Positions 45,468 to 54,059 of a DNA stretch of 64,000 bases are shown one piece after another. A model generated the notes under the pieces. That model saw only the letters and a program-made list of their open reading frames with translations. It did not search any database and was not told the origin of the DNA. Every line of letters begins with the position of its first letter. Within the stretch, counting starts at the first letter, position 1. Both the position numbers and the translations under genes were made by a program. Origin of the DNA: Virgibacillus indicus (GTDB lineage Bacteria; Bacillota; Bacilli; Bacillales; Amphibacillaceae); assembly GCF_002266285.1 (NCBI RefSeq), contig NZ_NPMS01000001.1, positions 124,001 through 188,000 on the forward strand, given 5' to 3'.

Positions 45468-46664
45468 ATGAACTTTCAATATAGCGGAAAACGCATTTCC
45501 GGACAAAAAACCAAAGGGAAAATTGAAGCAGATTCAAAAAAAACCGCATTATTGCAGCTTGAAAAAAATGGCCTTATTATTTTTGACATTGATGAAACCA
45601 AACCATGGAATAAAGATATTATCTTAAATAAAAAAGTGAAGAATAAGGATTTTGTGATATTCCTGAGACAGTACGTCACTTTAATTCATGCAGGGATTTC
45701 GATTTCCGATGCAACAAAAACGATGATGAAGCAAACTGAAAATTATGCATTGCGAAATGCACTTACAGATATTGACAAACAGCTTGATCAGGGTGAAGCC
45801 CTATCGAAAGCTGCTGAGCGCCATCCAAAGGTTTTTCCTGATTTGCTTGTGAACATGATTCACGCAGGTGAGGCAAGTGGGAAACTGGATGATATTCTTA
45901 ATCAAATGGCCGATTACTATGAAAAGGAATATCGGAATAAACAAAAAGTGGTCTCGGCTCTCTTGTATCCAACTGTTGTTGGGATTATAACACTTTTTTT
46001 AAGTATATTTTTGTTAGTATTTATCGTACCGCAATTTGTAAGCATGTTTAATTCGTTTGGTGAGGAAATACCAGCATATACCCAATTTATTCTTAGTTTA
46101 AGTGATTGGGTTGGTGCATTCTGGTGGGTACTCATTGTTTTCGTTTTATTGGGTCTTGTTGTGTATAAATATCTTCTGGAAAAAGAGGCTTTTGTGTATG
46201 GAATAGATAGGTTTAAGATGAAGTTTCCATTTCTTGGAGTTCTCGTACATAAGGGAGTTTTGGTGCGAATGACACAAACGCTAAGCACATTGTTAAATAG
46301 TTCTGTGCCTATCCTGCAATCTGTAGAAATTACCGAAAAAGTGGTGGGGAACCGGGTGATTCAAAAAGTACTGATGGAATCCCGGAGATCATTGGAATCA
46401 GGGGAATCAATTACAGTACCAATGAAAGGGCACTGGGCTTTTCCGGCTTTGATCATACAGATGATGCAAATTGGAGAAAAAACTGGTACTTTAGACCATA
46501 TGCTGTCAAAGGCTGCAGAGTTTTATGAAGAGGAAGTAGAGCAATTATCGAATCGAATTAAAACATTAATCGAACCGCTTATGATTATTATATTAACGGT
46601 AATCGTTGGCAGTATCATTGCCGCAGTGGTTATTCCAATGTTTTCTATGTTTGAAAATTTATAG
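45468..46664 (+). CDS. pilC: Type IV pilus inner-membrane platform PilC
   Basis: The 398-residue product has two GspF/PilC repeats (FLRQYVTLIHAGISISDAT; MTQTLSTLLNSSVPILQSV) and three membrane helices. It begins with a short beta region (FQYSGKRISGQKTKGKIEA). It couples the ATPases to the pilin stack. It is 3 nt from pilT. Confidence 0.94.
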   Translation: MNFQYSGKRISGQKTKGKIEADSKKTALLQLEKNGLIIFDIDETKPWNKDIILNKKVKNKDFVIFLRQYVTLIHAGISISDATKTMMKQTENYALRNALTDIDKQLDQGEALSKAAERHPKVFPDLLVNMIHAGEASGKLDDILNQMADYYEKEYRNKQKVVSALLYPTVVGIITLFLSIFLLVFIVPQFVSMFNSFGEEIPAYTQFILSLSDWVGAFWWVLIVFVLLGLVVYKYLLEKEAFVYGIDRFKMKFPFLGVLVHKGVLVRMTQTLSTLLNSSVPILQSVEITEKVVGNRVIQKVLMESRRSLESGESITVPMKGHWAFPALIIQMMQIGEKTGTLDHMLSKAAEFYEEEVEQLSNRIKTLIEPLMIIILTVIVGSIIAAVVIPMFSMFENL

Positions 46665-46695
46665 TAAATTAGTAGATATTTGTCTTTTGATGTAT

Positions 46696-46701
46696 TATAA
46701 T
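46696..46701 (+). promoter_or_regulatory. Probable -10 element for the riboswitch-pilin transcript
   Basis: A consensus TATAAT lies 15 nt before the riboswitch aptamer and 32 nt after the pilC stop. No good -35 is seen. Confidence 0.45.
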
Positions 46702-46711
46702 AGATTTAGGA

Positions 46712-46795
46712 AAAAAGTAGGATATGATGAAAGACTACCTTTTATTTGGGCACTTGGGCAGTCTGGAGTAAGTAGTGCAACCGGCCGACTCAAAA
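46712..46795 (+). promoter_or_regulatory. Cyclic di-GMP-II riboswitch
   Basis: GATATGATGAA (46721-46731), TTGGGCACTT (46746-46755) and AGTAGTGCAACCGGCCGAC (46771-46789) reproduce, in order, the conserved blocks of the c-di-GMP-II class. GCACT (46750-46754) pairs with AGTGC (46774-46778), and AGTAG (46716-46720) can pair with CGACT (46786-46790) to close the aptamer with one mismatch. The aptamer ends 39 nt before the pilin ATG, with no terminator between, so control of translation or mRNA stability is likely. The class is mainly clostridial; the C. difficile pilA1 messenger has one. Confidence 0.9.
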
Positions 46796-46829
46796 AGTAA
46801 ACTTACATAGTAAGAGAGGCGGAGATTTT

Positions 46830-47210
46830 ATGCTGAAACGCATGAAAAAGGTATTGAAAAAGGAAAAAGGTTTTACGTTAGTGGAGTTGTTGGCGGTTAT
46901 TGTTATTTTGGGGATTATTTTGGCGATTGCGGTTCCTAGTATCGGCAATGTAATAAGCAGCTCAAAAGGAGATGCTGACAAAGCAAATAAAGAATTGATG
47001 GAAAATGCTGCAAGATTGGCTCATATATCGGATGGTACGCCAGATGTTTCAGAATATACTCTGGATACTCTTGTTTCTGATGGCTTTTTAGAAGAGCTTC
47101 CAATAGATCCAAATACAGATGAAGAATATACTGGGAAAGTAACAGTTGCCAAAAAGAGTAATGAAACAGAAAATAATGGATTTTCTTACAAATACGAGGA
47201 GTCAGATTAA
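46830..47210 (+). CDS. pilA: Major type IV pilin (PilA/ComGC-like)
   Basis: The 126-residue product has a basic leader (MLKRMKKVLKKEKG) and the canonical signal FTLVELLAVIVILGIILAI with Glu +5. The remainder is a small, polar head of about 85 residues without cysteines. It is directly preceded by a c-di-GMP-II riboswitch and a GGCGGAG ribosome-binding site. Its separate control from the upstream operon and its size suggest it is the main structural subunit. Confidence 0.9.
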   Translation: MLKRMKKVLKKEKGFTLVELLAVIVILGIILAIAVPSIGNVISSSKGDADKANKELMENAARLAHISDGTPDVSEYTLDTLVSDGFLEELPIDPNTDEEYTGKVTVAKKSNETENNGFSYKYEESD

Positions 47211-47225
47211 CAGTATTTTTTATTT

Positions 47226-47268
47226 TTTTAGAGAGCGCCCATGCACCTTTTTGTTGCAAGGCGTTTTC
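47226..47268 (+). terminator. Possible terminator after pilA
   Basis: GCGCC..GCA and TGC..GGCGT pair around a T-rich loop, followed by TTTTC. It would let pilin be expressed above the downstream genes. Confidence 0.5.
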
Positions 47269-47303
47269 TTTAATATATAGCTTTATAATTAAGGAGCACT
47301 GTA

Positions 47304-48059
47304 ATGAACACTATACTAACCCTATTATTCTTCCTGCTAGGCCTAATCTTCGGCTCATTTTTCAACGTAGTCGGATTGCGTCTGCCTAAAAACATTCCAT
47401 TCGCAAATGATCGATCTATCTGCCCGCATTGTAAACAGCAATTAGCATGGTATGAAAATATACCACTTGTATCGTTTGTCATCCAGACGGGAAAATGTCG
47501 TCATTGCAGTGAAAAGGTATCATACATATACCCGGCAATTGAATTATTTACAGGAATCTTATTCGCATTAAGCTATTCCAAAATAGGCATTAATCTGGAG
47601 TTGATCACAGCATTATTATTAGTTTCCATGCTCATGATCATTCTCGTATCCGACATTAAATATATGCTAATCCCAAATAAAGTTCTCCTATTTTTCTTGC
47701 CTCTATTCATCATCACTCGCATCATCCAGCCACTTAATCCATGGTGGTCATCCATTCTAGGAGCAATCACCGGCTTTGTTCTTCTTGCGATAATCATTTT
47801 AGTAAGTCGCGGTGGTATGGGAGCGGGAGATATGAAGCTGTTCGGAGTTTTAGGTATTGTTTTAGGGATAGATAAAGTCTTATTAGCTTTTTTTCTATCC
47901 TGTATGATCGGTGCAATTATTGGTATGCTGTTGCTTCTATTTAAAATAATCGATCGAAAACAGCCGGTGCCATTTGGACCATACATTGTTTTGGCAACAA
48001 TTATTACATATTTTTACGGTGATACTCTTATAAACTGGTATTTTAATTTTATAGTATAA
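47304..48059 (+). CDS. pilD: Prepilin peptidase (PilD/ComC family)
   Basis: The 251-residue membrane protein has the N-methyltransferase-type domain with two zinc CxxC pairs (CPHC, CRHC), and the aspartyl protease motifs VSDIKYMLIPN and GMGAGDMK. It cleaves and methylates prepilins on the cytoplasmic side. AAGGAG precedes the ATG. B. subtilis ComC is the analogue for competence pili. Confidence 0.95.
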   Translation: MNTILTLLFFLLGLIFGSFFNVVGLRLPKNIPFANDRSICPHCKQQLAWYENIPLVSFVIQTGKCRHCSEKVSYIYPAIELFTGILFALSYSKIGINLELITALLLVSMLMIILVSDIKYMLIPNKVLLFFLPLFIITRIIQPLNPWWSSILGAITGFVLLAIIILVSRGGMGAGDMKLFGVLGIVLGIDKVLLAFFLSCMIGAIIGMLLLLFKIIDRKQPVPFGPYIVLATIITYFYGDTLINWYFNFIV

Positions 48060-48071
48060 GCAGGTGACAGC

Positions 48072-48980
48072 ATGGGATTTTTGAATAATGGCAGAGTAAA
48101 TATTGTTATAACTAATCGTGTATTACGTTATTCCTATAATAAGAATACTTCCGTAGATAGTCCGATTACATATGGGGAAGCAGAATTGCCTGCAGAAACA
48201 ATCAAAGATGGAACAATTGTAAATAGAGCTGTTCTTCTGGAAATCCTGAATCGGCTCATCCAGGAAAATAAATGGAAGCGGAAAAAGCTTTATTTTTCTG
48301 TTCCGGATGATACGGTTGTTATTCGGCAATTGCAAATTCCGGTGTCTTTAACGAAGGAGGAAGCGGTCAGTTATATTAAAACGCAAATAGGCACCAGCTT
48401 TTATTTGCCATTCGGTAATCCGGCCATTGCAGTTGAATATCTGGATGTTGTTGAAACAAACAGAAATATTCTTCTTTTTGCCTATCCGAAAGAAAAATTA
48501 ACCGCATTTGAAACGGTTTTTGAAGAAGCTGGGCTGAAACCAATTGCTGCAGACCTTACATCATTATCACTTTATCGTTATTATTATCAAACAAAAGCAG
48601 GTGAAAAAGACCATGTCCTGCTCATTCATTGGAATCAGGATGCACTTGTTTTAACTGTGTTTCAAAACCACAAGGCTATTTTTACAAGGTATATGAATAT
48701 TGAGACAGCTGAAGAAAATATCAGCGAGGAATCGGCCAAACAAATTATCAATGAATATATCATTGAGATTAATAGAATTATCGATTTCTACCAGTATTCC
48801 ATAACAAAAGGTGCTTCACAGATAAATCAACTCCTCCTATCGGGTGACTTTCCATTTTTATCAACTGCTAAGTCCAGTCTGTCTGAAGCAGTGACATTGC
48901 CGATCCATGATTTCAAAAACGAAGAGCTGCCGTTGAAATATATGGATGTTCTTGGCTTAGCTTTGAAAGCAGATGCTTAA
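48072..48980 (+). CDS. pilM: PilM-like pilus assembly protein
   Basis: The 302-residue product is a divergent actin-like ATPase-fold protein of the PilM type: VNIVITNRVLRY, KLYFSVPDDTVVIRQLQIP, LKPIAADLTSLSLYRYY, INQLLLSGDFP. It would sit on the cytoplasmic face and bind the N-terminus of PilN. Followed after 12 nt by a PilN-like gene. Confidence 0.82.
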   Translation: MGFLNNGRVNIVITNRVLRYSYNKNTSVDSPITYGEAELPAETIKDGTIVNRAVLLEILNRLIQENKWKRKKLYFSVPDDTVVIRQLQIPVSLTKEEAVSYIKTQIGTSFYLPFGNPAIAVEYLDVVETNRNILLFAYPKEKLTAFETVFEEAGLKPIAADLTSLSLYRYYYQTKAGEKDHVLLIHWNQDALVLTVFQNHKAIFTRYMNIETAEENISEESAKQIINEYIIEINRIIDFYQYSITKGASQINQLLLSGDFPFLSTAKSSLSEAVTLPIHDFKNEELPLKYMDVLGLALKADA

Positions 48981-48992
48981 AGGAGAACTATT

Positions 48993-49544
48993 ATGAATAC
49001 AGAAATTAACTTTTTAGAAAAAAAACCAAAAAAATATGCTGCTCCTATCTTCTTGGGGATTGTGTTTATAATATTGCTCGGAACTGTTGCCGGAGTACTA
49101 GTTGCTCAGAAAAATAGTATTCAGTCCTCCATAGAATCGGAGAAATCAAAAATAGAACAAATTGAAAAATCACTTATGGAATTTCAGAAGGAAAATGCCA
49201 GTGTACAGCAGCTCCAGCAATTACAGAAGGATATTACTAAAATTAAAGCAGAAACTACTCCAGCAGTTGCATTGTATGAGGAAATACTCGGTTTGTTATC
49301 AACACCCGCTCAACTGACAGGTTTTACTTTTGAAGGAGAGGATCAATTTATTGTCGATGCTGAGTTTTCAATAATTGAGGATGTTTCAAATTATGTTGCT
49401 TCATTATTGGAACAGAATTATATTACCGATGCACAATTAACCAGTGTAAGTTTAGTTGAATCATCCTATCAAGCAACTTTAACGATTGACTTAAACGTGG
49501 ATGCACTTGTAGAGGAGCTTGGTGAAAATGAAACAATGGAATAA
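48993..49544 (+). CDS. pilN: PilN-like pilus assembly protein
   Basis: The 183-residue product starts EINFLEKKPKK, the PilN-type cytoplasmic tail for PilM, then one membrane segment (IFLGIVFIILLGTVAGVLVA), a coiled-coil and an alpha/beta extracellular domain. Overlaps the next gene by 17 nt. Confidence 0.8.
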   Translation: MNTEINFLEKKPKKYAAPIFLGIVFIILLGTVAGVLVAQKNSIQSSIESEKSKIEQIEKSLMEFQKENASVQQLQQLQKDITKIKAETTPAVALYEEILGLLSTPAQLTGFTFEGEDQFIVDAEFSIIEDVSNYVASLLEQNYITDAQLTSVSLVESSYQATLTIDLNVDALVEELGENETME

Positions 49545-50064
49545 AACATATGTATGGTTAATAGGCGGAATCCTCGTTTCGGTTTTGCTCATTTATGGAA
49601 TTTCTTATTTATATATGATTAAACCAATGAAAGCAGAAGCAGATATGTTAAGCAGTGAGGCTGCAGTGTATGAAAAACAATACGAAAAAGTGACTGATCA
49701 ACCAGGGGAAGAGGCTGAGAATCAAGAGCTTGCATCGGTCGGTTTAATGGTGCCAAACCAAAAGTCTCCAGACGATGTATTATTAAATCTGCAAAAAGTT
49801 GCAAGTTCTGCCAATGTGACGATTGAGTCTATTCAGTCAGTCATGCAAGAGGAGAGTTTGCAGGAAGAGGAAAACCCCACTAAAGCGATGAATGAAAGTG
49901 TGTATTTAGTAGATGCTTCCTCAGAAAGTTTAAACGATATAAATGCTTTTCTTGAAGGAGTATTGAAAAGTGACCGTTTAATGATCATCGATGCAATGAA
50001 TGTGCAGCAGGATGGTGAACAAGTTTATTTAACGATTACGTTTAACGCATTCTATTCTGGATAG
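49528..50064 (+). CDS. pilO: PilO-like pilus assembly protein
   Basis: The 178-residue product has a short tail, one membrane segment (WLIGGILVSVLLIYGISYL), a coiled-coil and a C-terminal ferredoxin-like domain, as in PilO. It probably pairs with PilN. ATG 49528 is preferred because AGAGGAG is 10 nt before it; GTG 49522 is possible. Confidence 0.78.
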   Translation: MKQWNKTYVWLIGGILVSVLLIYGISYLYMIKPMKAEADMLSSEAAVYEKQYEKVTDQPGEEAENQELASVGLMVPNQKSPDDVLLNLQKVASSANVTIESIQSVMQEESLQEEENPTKAMNESVYLVDASSESLNDINAFLEGVLKSDRLMIIDAMNVQQDGEQVYLTITFNAFYSG

Positions 50065-50160
50065 CTTTTATTGTGGGCTATACCACCCCCGCTCCGCTCA
50101 ATGCTAATGGTTCTGAAAGAAAACTGTGAATCATAAAGTATTATGAAGGAGGGGGATATT

Positions 50161-50388
50161 ATGCGTCACTATGCAATTTTACGTCTATTACTAGCTGGGT
50201 TTTTACTATATTTTGCCTGGCCGGCAATACCATATGCTGCGACTTCGCTGGAGCTTCTATTCTGGGGAGGCTGGCTTTTGTTTTTTCTTTTGGTTATAGG
50301 GGCAAACTTTTCAACACTATTACGAATGACGAAGCCACCGGTAATGGAACAGGAAGAATTGAACAGGCAAAAAACGCATAATCATTGA
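50161..50388 (+). CDS. Small membrane protein after pilO
   Basis: The 75-residue product has two hydrophobic segments (LRLLLAGFLLYFAWPAIPYA and LELLFWGGWLLFFLLVIGA) and a polar C-terminus. No family recognised. AAGGAGGGGG is a strong ribosome-binding site. It is 96 nt after pilO and could be a pilus accessory or belong to the ytoI side. Confidence 0.6.
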   Translation: MRHYAILRLLLAGFLLYFAWPAIPYAATSLELLFWGGWLLFFLLVIGANFSTLLRMTKPPVMEQEELNRQKTHNH

Positions 50389-50460
50389 GATTCTGTCCAT
50401 TCAACTGTATAATAAATAATAATTATAAAACTAGTACAGTTGAAAGTTGGTGAACAATCA

Positions 50461-51768
50461 ATGGTTACCAAACATGAACAAATTATCCAGCATATTATCT
50501 CTTTGGATATAGGTCATAAAATATCTGTCAGACAAATTGCCAAGAAGTTAAATGTGAGTGATGGTACAGCATATCGTGCGATAAAGGAAGCAGAAAATCA
50601 AGGGATTGTGAGCACGATTGAACGTGTAGGAACGATTCGAATTGAACGAAAGAAAAAAGAGAACTTTGAACGGCTGACCTTTGCAGAAATAATAAATATT
50701 GTGGATGGACAAGTTTTGGGAGGAAGAGAAGGTCTCCATAAAACGCTAAATAAATTTGTGATCGGAGCAATGAAGCTTGATGCGATGATGCGGTACACCG
50801 AAGCCGATTCACTGCTGATTGTTGGTAACCGTGTAGAAGCACATGAATTGGCATTGAATGAGGGTGCGGCTGTATTAATAACAGGTGGCTTCGATACGGA
50901 AGAGCATATAAAGGAGCTGGCAGATCAAAAGAAACTGCCAATTATTTCAACAAGCTATGATACGTTTACCGTCGCTGCAATGATCAACCGGGCCATATAT
51001 GACCAGCTGATTAAGAAGGAAATTGTATTTGTTGGTGATATTTTCACCCCATATGATAAATCATTTTATTTATATGGAAAAGACAAGATTAAACGATGGT
51101 ATGAGCTCAATGAACAATCCAAACATACACGATACCCAGTAGTAAACAATAAGGGCCGTGTCATTGGGATGGTTACATCGAAGGACATTATTGAAAAAGA
51201 CAGTGATGATTTAATTGAAAAAGTAATGACGAAAAATCCATTTGTGGTTCAGGAGAAAACCTCCCTGGCTTATGTTGCGCACATGATGGTATGGGAAGGT
51301 ATTGAAATTGTACCAGTTGTTGATCAGGCATTCCAGCTGCATGGTGTTGTATCACGTCAGGATGTGCTGAAAGCATTACAGCAAATCCAGCGCCAGCCTC
51401 AGGTAGGTGAAACGATAGATGATATCATTTCAAGTAATCTATTCGCTTCGGATGAAGATGAAACAATGTACCAGACCGAAGTCACTCCACAGATGACAAA
51501 TCAGCTAGGTACACTTTCTAATGGGGTATTTACAGCTCTAATTACCGAAGCGAGCTCAAGATTTTTACTGCAGCTGAAAAAAGGGGATCTGGTAGTTGAA
51601 AATTTAACGGTTTTCTTTATAAAGCCGGTACAAATTGACAGCAAATTAACCATAAGGCCAAAATTAATCGATGCAGGACGTATTTATGCAAAAATAGATG
51701 TTGAGATGTTTCAAGGAAAGAAAATAGTTGGAAAAGGGTTAATCATGGCCCAGCTGATGGATAGGTAA
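50461..51768 (+). CDS. ytoI: DRTGG-CBS-hotdog regulatory protein YtoI
   Basis: The 435-residue product has an N-terminal winged helix (ISVRQIAKKLNVSDGTAYRAIKEA), a DRTGG domain (about 75-185), a CBS pair (about 190-315) and a C-terminal thioesterase-like hotdog domain (GVFTALITEASSRFL). CBS pairs sense adenine nucleotides; the target is unknown. ATG 50461 gives the B. subtilis-like start; the frame is open to 50440. Confidence 0.9.
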   Translation: MVTKHEQIIQHIISLDIGHKISVRQIAKKLNVSDGTAYRAIKEAENQGIVSTIERVGTIRIERKKKENFERLTFAEIINIVDGQVLGGREGLHKTLNKFVIGAMKLDAMMRYTEADSLLIVGNRVEAHELALNEGAAVLITGGFDTEEHIKELADQKKLPIISTSYDTFTVAAMINRAIYDQLIKKEIVFVGDIFTPYDKSFYLYGKDKIKRWYELNEQSKHTRYPVVNNKGRVIGMVTSKDIIEKDSDDLIEKVMTKNPFVVQEKTSLAYVAHMMVWEGIEIVPVVDQAFQLHGVVSRQDVLKALQQIQRQPQVGETIDDIISSNLFASDEDETMYQTEVTPQMTNQLGTLSNGVFTALITEASSRFLLQLKKGDLVVENLTVFFIKPVQIDSKLTIRPKLIDAGRIYAKIDVEMFQGKKIVGKGLIMAQLMDR

Positions 51769-51799
51769 AGCTGATCGGCTGCGAAATAGTAGAAAGAAA

Positions 51800-51828
51800 A
51801 AAGCTGACTAATCAACTAGTCAGCTTTC
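51800..51828. terminator. Bidirectional terminator between ytoI and ytpI
   Basis: AAAGCTGACTA and TAGTCAGCTTT form a perfect stem; it overlaps the last codons of ytpI. Confidence 0.88.
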
Positions 51829-52113
51829 ATTAAGTCTTCTCCATTCTTTCCGGTAATGCTTTACCTCTTTCAGGCCGCGATTTAAATGCACACCGCCAAT
51901 GATTGCAAAAGCAATTCCGACAAATAAGGAAAATGGGCTTTGATAGAATATATATTGGTTTATGCCAAAAAATAAAATAAAGGTTCCCAGGCATATTCGG
52001 GATTTTGCATTAAAGTAGGCTTGAGTGAGCGGTTCTTTGCTTTTCATAATTGCAACTTTATAATATACATACATGACAATTGAAAGTACAATAATAATTG
52101 GGAAAATAACCAT
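51820..52113 (-). CDS. ytpI: Membrane protein YtpI
   Basis: The 97-residue product has three hydrophobic segments, including MVIFPIIIVLSIVMYVYYKVA and SLFVGIAFAIIGGVHLNRG. It matches YtpI by content and by its position between ytoI and nrnA. Function unknown. AGGAGAG precedes the ATG. Confidence 0.82.
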   Translation of the reverse strand: MVIFPIIIVLSIVMYVYYKVAIMKSKEPLTQAYFNAKSRICLGTFILFFGINQYIFYQSPFSLFVGIAFAIIGGVHLNRGLKEVKHYRKEWRRLNES

Positions 52114-52227
52114 ATAATCTCTCCTAGAATTTTGAGGATTTTAACCTATCAGTATAAATACCAATATATATTGTAACTTGTTTTAATTGTTTTTGCTACA
52201 TAGAAAAACTGGAATGGGGTAAAAGAA

Positions 52228-53175
52228 ATGAACTTACAACAAATTATCGACACAATTAAACAATATGAAACAATTATTATCCACAGACATGTACGGCCCG
52301 ACCCTGATGCACTGGGTTCTCAAGGTGGACTGGCGGAAATAGTGAAACAATCGTTTCCGAAAAAAAATGTGTATGTGACCGGGGAGGAAGAGGATTCCTT
52401 ACGCTTTTTAATAAAAATGGACGAGATTGAGACTTCCGTTTACGAGAATGCACTTGTTATTGTTTGTGATACTGCAAACACTGCGAGGATCAGTGACAAC
52501 AGATATAACCTCGGTGAAAAGCTTATTAAAATTGATCACCATCCAAATGTAGACGAATATGGTGATTTATCCTGGGTTGATACGGGGGCCAGTTCTACAA
52601 GTGAAATGATATTCGAACTATACAATTTTGCTAAGAATTATGGTTTTCAGTTAAATAATGAGGCAGCCCGTCTTCTTTATGCAGGAATAGTTGGTGATAC
52701 TGGCAGATTCCTGTTTCCGAGCACGACAAAGAAAACGTTTCAGTTTGCAGCAGAACTAGTGACCTATGAATTTGACCGTGCAGCTCTTTATGAAGGTATT
52801 TACAATATAGGGCGCAATATCGCAAGACTGAGAGGTTATATTTTACAAAACTTTCGCCAGTCATCGTCAGGATTAAGCACCATTAAGCTCACAAAGGAAA
52901 TTTTAAATGAGTATGGAATCTCTCCAGCTGAAACCGGACAGCTTGTTGGTGTTTTAGGAGATATCGAAGGAATTAAAGCATGGGCCCTTTTCATTGAAGA
53001 AGAGGATATAATCAGGGTTCGTCTTCGTTCCAGAGGACCTGTGATTAATACAGTAGCTGCAAAATACAATGGCGGCGGGCATCCGCTTGCCTCCGGTGCA
53101 ACAGTGGACACATGGGAAGAAACGAAAAATGTAATTGATGACTTGGAACAGACTTGCCTGAATTATTCTAAATAA
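52228..53175 (+). CDS. nrnA: Bifunctional oligoribonuclease / pAp phosphatase NrnA
   Basis: The 315-residue DHH-DHHA1 phosphoesterase has HVRPDPDALGSQ, VCDTANTAR, KIDHHPNVDE and the DHHA1 glycine motif NGGGHPLASGA. It degrades 2-5 nt RNA fragments and dephosphorylates pAp. Related nanoRNases clear pGpG, the linear product of c-di-GMP breakdown, which is relevant to the riboswitch at 46.7 kb. Confidence 0.94.
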   Translation: MNLQQIIDTIKQYETIIIHRHVRPDPDALGSQGGLAEIVKQSFPKKNVYVTGEEEDSLRFLIKMDEIETSVYENALVIVCDTANTARISDNRYNLGEKLIKIDHHPNVDEYGDLSWVDTGASSTSEMIFELYNFAKNYGFQLNNEAARLLYAGIVGDTGRFLFPSTTKKTFQFAAELVTYEFDRAALYEGIYNIGRNIARLRGYILQNFRQSSSGLSTIKLTKEILNEYGISPAETGQLVGVLGDIEGIKAWALFIEEEDIIRVRLRSRGPVINTVAAKYNGGGHPLASGATVDTWEETKNVIDDLEQTCLNYSK

Positions 53176-53177
53176 AA

Positions 53178-53216
53178 AAGGCTGGAACCTGCAACTAAGC
53201 AGAGTTCCGGCCCTTT
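53178..53216 (+). terminator. Terminator after nrnA
   Basis: AAAGG.TGGAAC and GTTCCGGCC.TTT form an imperfect stem in a convergent gap. Confidence 0.65.
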
Positions 53217-53233
53217 AAAGCTCCTCTTTCTCA

Positions 53234-53431
53234 TCAGCTGCTGATTTTATCAGACATTGGAATAAACCAGCATCCATTAACTGTATCATCGTAATACACG
53301 TTCATATGCTCTCTCTCAATATCCCGCTTGATCAATCGGATAAGCTCGTTGGTTTCTGCAAATGCCGTACGTCCTTCTTTAAGCTGCGCAATTTTTTCAT
53401 CCCGCATCCGCCTGTTATTCATAATAAACAT
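53234..53431 (-). CDS. Small conserved-looking hypothetical protein
   Basis: The 65-residue product (MFIMNNRRMRDEKIAQ...YYDDTVNGCWFIP) is charged, mostly helical with a short C-terminal beta part. No family recognised. AAGGAG about 9 nt upstream of the ATG makes it a real gene. It lies downstream of ytrI on the same strand. Confidence 0.6.
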   Translation of the reverse strand: MFIMNNRRMRDEKIAQLKEGRTAFAETNELIRLIKRDIEREHMNVYYDDTVNGCWFIPMSDKISS

Positions 53432-53558
53432 GCAGTCCAGCTCCTTCCATATAGAGAAATATATAAAAGTTAGTAATTCACCTATGTTCTTACTTATATT
53501 CTATGAGATAATAGGCGATATCGCCACAAGTTTTAAGAAATTTCATAAAATGTTCACA

Positions 53559-54059
53559 TCAATTCGAAAGTTTTGCTTCAAGTGTAATGTGAATGGTTTC
53601 ATCAATAATGAGCCTGTTTATTGTAAAATAATAGGTAAAGTCATCAATTGTGAATGCCTTGTTTTCAATGGTTGCAATTAAAAGCTGATCGCTTTTTCCA
53701 ACCACAGATATCTCCTGTCCGATTACATGATTAATCTCCTCTTTGATAAGCTCCTCCAGCTGCCGCTTTATTAATCGATCCAAACGAAGTTCATCTCCAT
53801 CAATATTCAATTCAATCGCGTTCACGGTAAGAGGCTCTTGTGATTTTTCATCCAGATCTTTATTGTCTTTAAGCAGTGCATCATTATGGTTTTGTAACTT
53901 TGCGACCTGAGCTTCTAGTTCAATGTTTTCCGCAAGCAGTTTTTCATACATTGCACCATACATATAAATAATAATAAAATATGCTATAATTGCTCCAATA
54001 ACAGCTCCAAACATTACAAGCTGCCAAGATCGCTTCTTATGATATGGAGGAATATGCAT
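53559..54059 (-). CDS. ytrI: Sporulation membrane protein YtrI
   Basis: The 166-residue product has one N-terminal membrane segment (LVMFGAVIGAIIAYFIIIYM), a coiled-coil and an alpha/beta C-terminal part. B. subtilis ytrI is sigma-E controlled and needed for normal spore formation. The frame is open to 54086, but AGGAGG is 10 nt before ATG 54059, giving MHIPPYHKK. It overlaps the ytrH stop by 1 nt (TGATG). Confidence 0.87.
   Translation of the reverse strand: MHIPPYHKKRSWQLVMFGAVIGAIIAYFIIIYMYGAMYEKLLAENIELEAQVAKLQNHNDALLKDNKDLDEKSQEPLTVNAIELNIDGDELRLDRLIKRQLEELIKEEINHVIGQEISVVGKSDQLLIATIENKAFTIDDFTYYFTINRLIIDETIHITLEAKLSN

Noticed and set aside
46665..46829. Riboswitch of c-di-GMP class I (GEMM-I)
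   Set aside because: The conserved blocks match class II; the class I GCGGGG/CAGGGCAAACC pattern is absent.
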